21,434 nucleotides of DNA from Bog-950 sp035299425. GTDB taxonomy: Bacteria; Bacteroidota; Bacteroidia; Chitinophagales; LD1. The stretch spans positions 1 to 21,434 of the forward strand of contig DATGWP010000172.1 of the NCBI GenBank assembly GCA_035299425.1, written 5' to 3'. The position numbers were made by a program, and so were the translations under genes. The notes under the pieces are model-generated. The model saw nothing but the letters and a program-made list of their open reading frames with translations. It was not told the DNA's origin and searched no databases. Shown here piece by piece: positions 16,289 through 21,434 of this stretch. Position 1 is the first letter of the stretch. The number at the start of each line of letters is the position of its first letter.

Positions 16289-17566
16289 CTACCTAAACTC
16301 ATACCCAATATCCTTACGGTAGTATTTACCTGGAAAATAGATATTGCCTATAGCTTTGTTAGAAGATACCACGGCATCCTGAATAGTTTTGCCAAAAGAG
16401 GTAACAGCTAGTACGCGGCCACCGTTGGTTACAATTTTATCGCCATCGGCTTTGGTACCGGCATGAAACACGATAGCATCGTCTCCGGTATCTTCTAAAC
16501 CAGTAATCTCTTTACCTTTTTCGTAATCTTCAGGATATCCGCCACTGGCTACTATTACGGTAGCGGCAGCGCGTTTATCTATTTCAATTGTTTTCTTATC
16601 TAAGGTACCATTGCCTACGGCTACCAATAAATCAACCAGGTCGTTCTTCAGGCGGGGCAATACAACTTCTGTCTCGGGGTCGCCCATGCGGCAGTTGTAT
16701 TCAATAACATAGGGCTCGCCTTTTACATTCATAAAGCCGATATAGATAAAGCCTTTGTATACTATGCCGTCTTTCTTTAAACCCTCTATGGTAGGAATGA
16801 TAACTCGCTCCTCTACCTTCTTCATCAGCGCCTCATCTACAAATGGCACCGGCGATATGCAACCCATGCCACCGGTATTTAAACCGGTATCACCCTCTCC
16901 TATCCGCTTGTAATCTTTAGCCTGTGGAAGTATCTTATAGTTCTGGCCATCGGTAAGCACAAACACCGAAAACTCAATGCCTTTTAAAAATTGCTCTATC
17001 ACCACCTTAGCGCTGGCCTTGCCAAATTTGCTCTGCTCTATCATTTCGCGCAGGTTGTCTTTTGCATCGCCATGGTCGTCTACAATAAGCACACCTTTTC
17101 CTGCTGCCAGGCCGTCTGCCTTTAATACTATAGGGGGGTGTTGTTCATCTATAAAATCGAACCCGTCTTCCAGCGTATCTATAGTAAACTCGCCATAGGC
17201 CGCCGTAGGTATATTATGCTTTACCATAAACTGCTTGGCAAAAGCCTTGCTGCCCTCTAACTGCGCCGCATCTTTACTTGGGCCGATAACAGGTATATTT
17301 TTCAGGTCGGCATTCTGTAAAAAGTAATCGTAGATGCCGTTTACCAGCGGGTCTTCGGGGCCTACTACCACCATTTCTATATTATTGGCCAGCACAAATT
17401 CGCGGATGGCGTCAAAATCGTTCACGCCGATGGCCACATTTTCGCCATGCTGGCTGGTGCCCGCGTTGCCGGGGGCTATAAAAAGCTTTTCGCAGAGGGG
17501 GCTTTGAGTCAATTTCCAGGCAAAAGCATGTTCACGTCCACCCGAGCCTAATAGCAGTATTTTCAT
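16289..17566 (-). CDS. purD: Phosphoribosylamine-glycine ligase (GAR synthetase)
   Basis: This enzyme catalyses the ATP-dependent joining of glycine to 5-phosphoribosylamine, the second step of de novo purine synthesis, in the cytoplasm. At 425 residues it has the normal length. The N-terminus MKILLLGSGGREHAFAWKL, VVVGPEDPLVNGI (about 71-83), the ATP-grasp segment VLKADGLAAGKGV, LNTGGMGCISP and EYNCRMGDPETE are all PurD signatures. The monofunctional form is standard in bacteria. It is expressed alone: its neighbours run in the opposite direction and no other purine gene is present. A plausible Bacteroidota -7 box lies about 90 bp upstream. Confidence 0.97.
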   Translation of the reverse strand: MKILLLGSGGREHAFAWKLTQSPLCEKLFIAPGNAGTSQHGENVAIGVNDFDAIREFVLANNIEMVVVGPEDPLVNGIYDYFLQNADLKNIPVIGPSKDAAQLEGSKAFAKQFMVKHNIPTAAYGEFTIDTLEDGFDFIDEQHPPIVLKADGLAAGKGVLIVDDHGDAKDNLREMIEQSKFGKASAKVVIEQFLKGIEFSVFVLTDGQNYKILPQAKDYKRIGEGDTGLNTGGMGCISPVPFVDEALMKKVEERVIIPTIEGLKKDGIVYKGFIYIGFMNVKGEPYVIEYNCRMGDPETEVVLPRLKNDLVDLLVAVGNGTLDKKTIEIDKRAAATVIVASGGYPEDYEKGKEITGLEDTGDDAIVFHAGTKADGDKIVTNGGRVLAVTSFGKTIQDAVVSSNKAIGNIYFPGKYYRKDIGYEFR

Positions 17567-17862
17567 ATTAAAAGATGTTTTTCTTCCGTTTTTCCCATCC
17601 TAGCCTTACAGGGTGTCCGCCTTGGCGGGCAGATGAGGTCGGCAGTTTTGTCGGGCAAATCTATCAATCAGCCCCATTCAATCAGCCAATATTCTCAACA
17701 CTCTGCCAATAATTCTATAAAAACGTTGTTTGCCTGATTATTGCCCTCCTTGTGCTTCGCTAAAAATTTTAGATTAGCACCCCTTAAAAAGAACAACCAT
17801 TACCAATAAACCAATTATCAAACTACAATTTGCATTAGCGGCAAATTACTAATACAAACAGG
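17567..17862. promoter_or_regulatory. Divergent purD-secA spacer
   Basis: This spacer has 296 bp and no gene. It contains a candidate purD promoter (17656-17689), a 14-bp spaced repeat TCAATCAGCC at 17664-17673 and 17678-17687, and a small GC-rich hairpin, CCGCC-TT-GGCGG, around 17617-17628. On the secA side I found no full -33/-7 pair; the last 100 bp before the ATG are strongly A/T-rich. Confidence 0.4.
17656..17689 (-). promoter_or_regulatory. Candidate purD promoter
   Basis: On the minus strand TAGATTTG (17663-17656) exactly fits the Bacteroidota -7 consensus TAnnTTTG. A TTG at 17689-17687 lies 23 bp upstream and may be the -33 element, at the upper end of the usual spacing. The predicted start point is about 80 bp before the purD ATG. 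The TCAATCAGCC pair falls between the two boxes. Confidence 0.4.
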
Positions 17863-20800
17863 ATGGGATTTTTCGATAATCTAGTAAAGTCAATTTTCGG
17901 TAGCAAAAGCGACCGCGAGTATAAAGAGATGCAACCTGTAGTTGCACAAATAAACGAGGAATACGAAAAGCTGAAGGGCCTTAGCCACGATGAGCTGCGT
18001 AACAAAACGGTTGAGTTTCGCCGCCGCATAGCCGAACACCTGAGCGGTATAGATGCCCAGATAGCTGAGGTAAAAGCGCTGGCCGAAACCGAAGAAGACC
18101 TGGAACTAAAAGATGGCCACTACAAAAAGGCCGATGCCCTGCGCAAAGACCGCGATAAAGAGATTGAAGTAATTTTAAAGGACCTGCTACCAGAGGCCTT
18201 TGCCGTAGTAAAAGAAACGGCCTACCGGTTTACCAATAATGAATTTTTGGAAGCTACAGCTACCGACCTTGACCGCGAGCTGGCTGTAAAATACCCTAAC
18301 ATACAGATAGACGGTGACAAAGTACGCTATGCCAACCAATGGCTGGCGGCAGGCACCGAAGTAAAATGGGAGATGGTACACTACGATGTGCAGCTGATAG
18401 GCGGTATGGTATTGCACCAGGGTAAAATTGCGGAAATGAGTACCGGTGAAGGTAAAACGTTAGTAGCTACACTACCGGCGTATACCAATGCATTGGCGGG
18501 CGAAGGTGTACACATTGTAACCGTGAACGATTACCTGGCGCGACGCGATAGCGAATGGAACGGGCCGCTGTTCCAGTTCTTAGGCCTGCGTGTAGATTGT
18601 ATAGATAAATACCAGCCGCACAGCGAAGCGCGCCGCAACGCTTACATGGCGGATATTACCTATGGCACCAACAACGAGTTTGGTTTTGACTACCTGCGCG
18701 ATAACATGGTGAACAACCCTAACGAGATGGTGCAACGCAAGCACCACTTTGCCATGGTAGATGAGGTTGACTCTGTATTGATAGATGACGCCAGAACACC
18801 GTTGATTATTTCGGGACAAGTTGACTCGGATGATGAAGCACAGTTTCAGGAGCTGAAACCGCGCATTTTTAAATTGTTTGAAACACAGCGCCGCATTACC
18901 AACCAGTTTTTAACCGATGCCAAGCGATTGATTAAAGAAGGTAAGACAGGTGAGAAAGAAGGCGAAGGTGGTTTGGCATTGTTCCGTGCATACCGCGGGT
19001 TGCCTAACAACAGCGCGCTTATTAAATTCTTGAGCGAGCCGGGCATGAAACAGGTAATGCAGGCTACCGAGAACTACTACCTGGGCGAGCAGCAAAAGCA
19101 CATGCCTATAGTAGATAAGGAACTCTATTTCCATATAGATGAAAAGAATAACAGCGTAGAGCTTACCGAAAAAGGCATTGAACTTATTACCGGTTCGGGC
19201 GAAGACGCTAACTTCTTTGTGATACCGGATATGGGTAGTGTGATTGCCGAAATAGAAGCGCAAAACCTGACACCGGAAGAGAAAGTAGAACGCAAAGATG
19301 CACTGGTGCGCGATTACAGCGAGAAGAGCGAGCGTATACACTCGGTGCAGCAGCTACTAAAAGCCTATACGCTTTTTGAAAAAGATGTAGACTATGTAGT
19401 AATGGATGGTAAGGTGAAGATTGTGGATGAGAACACCGGCCGTATATTAGAAGGCCGCCGCTACAGCGATGGTTTGCACCAGGCTATAGAGGCGAAAGAA
19501 AACGTAAAGGTAGAATCGGCATCGCAAACGCTGGCTACCATTACACTGCAAAACTATTTCCGCATGTTCCACAAGCTGTGTGGTATGACCGGTACGGCAG
19601 AAACCGAAGCGCAGGAGTTATGGGATATTTACAAGCTGGAGGTATCATCGATACCTACCAACAGGCCAATTACCCGCGACGACCGCGATGACCTGGTTTA
19701 CAAAACACGTAAAGAAAAATTTAATGCGATTATTGAAGAGATAGTAAAGCTAACCGAAGCCGGCCGACCGGTACTGGTGGGTACTACCTCGGTAGAAATA
19801 TCGGAATTACTATCGCGCATGCTTACCATGCGTAAGATAAAACACAATGTATTGAACGCTAAGCAGCACCAGCGCGAGGCCGAGATAGTAGCCGAAGCAG
19901 GTAATGCAGGCACGGTAACCATAGCTACCAACATGGCAGGCCGTGGTACGGATATAAAGATTAAAGAAGACGTAAAGAAGGCAGGTGGTTTGGCCATTAT
20001 CGGTTCGGAACGCCACGATAGCCGACGCGTTGACCGCCAGCTACGCGGACGTGCAGGCCGCCAGGGAGATCCGGGTTCTTCGCAGTTCTTCGTATCTATG
20101 GAAGATGAGCTGATGCGTTTGTTCGGCAGCGATAGAATAGTGAAGGTGATGGACCGCATGGGTTATGAAGAGGGCGAGGTGATTCAGCACTCTATGATTT
20201 CGAAATCGATAGAGCGCGCTCAGAAGAAGGTAGAAGAAAACAACTTTGGTATACGTAAGCGATTGCTGGAGTATGATGATGTAATGAACCGCCAGCGCGA
20301 GGTGATATATGCCAAGCGTAAGCACGCTTTGTTTGGCGAGCAGTTATCGCTGGATATAAACAACAGCCTTTATGACTTGGCTTATGAGCTTGTAAGCGCC
20401 GGACAAGGTGGCGACTACGATGCGTTTAAGCTGGAGGTAATCCGTTATTTCTCGCTGGATACAGCTATAACCCAACAAGAGTTAGGTAAAGAAAACCTGG
20501 ATACACTTGCCGATAAGTTGTTTGGCGAAGTAAAAGAGCTATACCACCGCAAAACGGAGAACATTACCAGAAATGTATTGCCGGTATTGCAAAACATACA
20601 CGCTACACGCGGCGATGTGGTGAAGACCGTAGCGGTTCCGTTTACCGATGGCAAGAAGGGCCTGAACATTTACATAGACCTGCAAAAAGTAATTGCAGAT
20701 GAAGGTAAAGACCTGAACAGTTACTTTGAAAAGGCAATTACCCTTTCATTAATTGACGAAGCCTGGAAACATCACTTACGTGCAGTGGATGATTTGAAAC

Positions 20801-21204
20801 AGGAAGTACAGCTGGCATCGTACGAGCAAAAAGACCCTATCGTTATCTACAAGAAAGAGGCTTTCAATTTGTTCAGCGATATGATAGGCTCGGTTAACCG
20901 TGAGATTGCTTCGTTCTTATTTAAGGGACAGGTACCACAAGCCGACCCTCAGCAGCAAGTGCGCAATGCCGAGCAGGAAAAGCAAAAGGCGTTTGCCAAC
21001 AAGATACAGGTAGGCCGTGGTGAAGTAGAAAATAACGCACCGGTAGCTAATAACAATGGCCCGCAGAACCAGCCCCCGCAGCAAGAGCCACAAATAAAAC
21101 AGGAACCTATCCGCGTAGGCGATAAGGTAGGCCGCAACGACCCTTGCCCTTGCGGAAGCGGCAAGAAGTTTAAGAACTGTCACGGTAAAGATGTTTTATC
21201 GTAA
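17863..21204 (+). CDS. secA: Preprotein translocase motor ATPase SecA
   Basis: SecA is the ATPase that drives unfolded preproteins through SecYEG at the inner membrane. At 1,113 residues it is about 200 longer than E. coli SecA, the usual situation in Bacteroidota. Walker A is MSTGEGKT (192-199) and the DEAD-type box VDEVD is at 299-303, followed by DDARTPLIISG. TNMAGRGTDIK and the arginine-rich RQLRGRAGRQGDPG belong to the second nucleotide-binding fold. Extra sequence compared with E. coli lies near 65-120 and 335-440. The C-terminus has a Gln/Pro/Asn-rich linker and an intact zinc-binding tail CPCGSGKKFKNCHG (C1095, C1097, C1106, H1107), which contacts SecB and lipids. The ATG is preceded by ACAGG. 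It is transcribed alone and ends in a strong terminator. Confidence 0.98.
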   Translation: MGFFDNLVKSIFGSKSDREYKEMQPVVAQINEEYEKLKGLSHDELRNKTVEFRRRIAEHLSGIDAQIAEVKALAETEEDLELKDGHYKKADALRKDRDKEIEVILKDLLPEAFAVVKETAYRFTNNEFLEATATDLDRELAVKYPNIQIDGDKVRYANQWLAAGTEVKWEMVHYDVQLIGGMVLHQGKIAEMSTGEGKTLVATLPAYTNALAGEGVHIVTVNDYLARRDSEWNGPLFQFLGLRVDCIDKYQPHSEARRNAYMADITYGTNNEFGFDYLRDNMVNNPNEMVQRKHHFAMVDEVDSVLIDDARTPLIISGQVDSDDEAQFQELKPRIFKLFETQRRITNQFLTDAKRLIKEGKTGEKEGEGGLALFRAYRGLPNNSALIKFLSEPGMKQVMQATENYYLGEQQKHMPIVDKELYFHIDEKNNSVELTEKGIELITGSGEDANFFVIPDMGSVIAEIEAQNLTPEEKVERKDALVRDYSEKSERIHSVQQLLKAYTLFEKDVDYVVMDGKVKIVDENTGRILEGRRYSDGLHQAIEAKENVKVESASQTLATITLQNYFRMFHKLCGMTGTAETEAQELWDIYKLEVSSIPTNRPITRDDRDDLVYKTRKEKFNAIIEEIVKLTEAGRPVLVGTTSVEISELLSRMLTMRKIKHNVLNAKQHQREAEIVAEAGNAGTVTIATNMAGRGTDIKIKEDVKKAGGLAIIGSERHDSRRVDRQLRGRAGRQGDPGSSQFFVSMEDELMRLFGSDRIVKVMDRMGYEEGEVIQHSMISKSIERAQKKVEENNFGIRKRLLEYDDVMNRQREVIYAKRKHALFGEQLSLDINNSLYDLAYELVSAGQGGDYDAFKLEVIRYFSLDTAITQQELGKENLDTLADKLFGEVKELYHRKTENITRNVLPVLQNIHATRGDVVKTVAVPFTDGKKGLNIYIDLQKVIADEGKDLNSYFEKAITLSLIDEAWKHHLRAVDDLKQEVQLASYEQKDPIVIYKKEAFNLFSDMIGSVNREIASFLFKGQVPQADPQQQVRNAEQEKQKAFANKIQVGRGEVENNAPVANNNGPQNQPPQQEPQIKQEPIRVGDKVGRNDPCPCGSGKKFKNCHGKDVLS

Positions 21205-21208
21205 AAAC

Positions 21209-21235
21209 AAAAAGCGGGCGATGCCCGCTTTTTTT
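21209..21235 (+). terminator. Intrinsic terminator of secA
   Basis: GCGGGC (21214-21219) pairs with GCCCGC (21223-21228) around a GAT loop. Five flanking A's pair with the first T's, and a run of seven T's follows (21229-21235). It lies within 10 bp of the secA stop codon. Confidence 0.95.
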
Positions 21236-21266
21236 ATGGGCTGGTGTATTTGCATGGAAGGACAAT

Positions 21267-21303
21267 CCACCTCCGTCACGCGCAAAGCCGCGTGCCACCT
21301 CCG
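21267..21303. repeat. Palindrome flanked by direct repeats, downstream of secA
   Basis: CCACCTCCG occurs at 21267-21275 and again at 21295-21303. Between them CACGCG (21277-21282) is inverted as CGCGTG (21289-21294) around a 6-base loop. The layout suggests an intergenic repeat element. The rest of 21236-21434 shows no gene that I can support; a gene may begin beyond the window. Confidence 0.4.
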
Positions 21304-21434
21304 CCAGCCTTTAGATTTGCATTTGCCTTTCTTCTTTAAACAACGGCTGTTCGCATTTGTATTTAGGATTGGCTGTGATAAATTGTGGAAAGGAATGGGG
21401 TGAACTATTCCGCCAGCCAGGTTTCGGGCCTAGC

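Noticed and set aside
17729..17760. secA promoter with TTTG at 17729-17732
   Set aside because: No TAnnTTTG box follows at 17-23 bp; the pair could not be completed.
21236..21434. Possible tRNA or small gene after secA
   Set aside because: No cloverleaf, CCA end or T-loop sequence was found by reading both strands; the open frame at 21191-21403 starts inside secA and runs through the terminator.
1..21434. Prophage or integrative element suggested by the tail-fibre-like protein
   Set aside because: No structural phage genes, integrase, att-like repeats or tRNA boundary accompany it; the neighbours are metabolic and housekeeping genes.

Overview
The window looks like a chromosomal segment of a Bacteroidota bacterium, probably of the Chitinophagales/Sphingobacteriales type. 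The reasons are a SecA of about 1,110 residues with large insertions, signal peptides ending in a hydrophobic run and Ala-Gln, a secreted GH92 alpha-mannosidase, a DUF3943 protein, the absence of clear Shine-Dalgarno sequences, and moderate GC. No rRNA, tRNA, CRISPR array, integrase or transposase was seen. The genus assignment is inference.

Left part (1-8201). Two leftward genes encode an acyl-CoA carboxylase of the methylcrotonyl-CoA type: the carboxyltransferase subunit (775-2370), then the biotin carboxylase subunit, which is cut by the window edge (1-720). A 325-bp divergent spacer separates them from a large secreted fibre-like protein (2696-5362). That protein combines collagen-like Gly-X-Thr tracts, a YadA-type beta-roll head and a C-terminal S74 self-cleaving chaperone, and it is closed by a strong terminator. 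A rightward pair follows: a short-chain dehydrogenase (5505-6305) and a 599-residue acyl-CoA dehydrogenase (6356-8155). The carboxylase, SDR and dehydrogenase could share one acyl-CoA or branched-chain degradation route. A 17-bp perfect hairpin at 8163-8201 serves both converging transcription units.

Middle part (8205-13085). A leftward cluster runs, in order of transcription, from an SMR-like small membrane protein through a DUF3943 protein and two different histidine-box membrane hydroxylases of the sterol desaturase/fatty acid hydroxylase superfamily to a GH92 alpha-mannosidase. A palindromic repeat of about 118 bp lies at the 5' end of the GH92 gene. Read as a 120-nt, 40-codon in-frame insert, it splits what would otherwise be a textbook signal peptide.

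Right part (13153-21434). A DphA/DPH6-like PP-loop ATPase overlaps by ATGA with a 722-residue secreted protein that I can only place as glycoside-hydrolase-like. After a 239-bp gene-free stretch come purD (leftward, purine synthesis) and secA (rightward, preprotein translocase motor), which diverge from a 296-bp spacer carrying a plausible Bacteroidota promoter for purD and a 14-bp tandem repeat. secA ends in a classical intrinsic terminator. The last 200 bp hold no gene that I can support.

The most unusual items are the collagen/YadA/S74 fibre gene with its internal 246-bp-offset DNA duplication, the palindrome inserted into the GH92 signal peptide, the coupling of a DPH6-like ATPase to an unclassified secreted protein, and the SMR-like protein lacking the expected glutamate.
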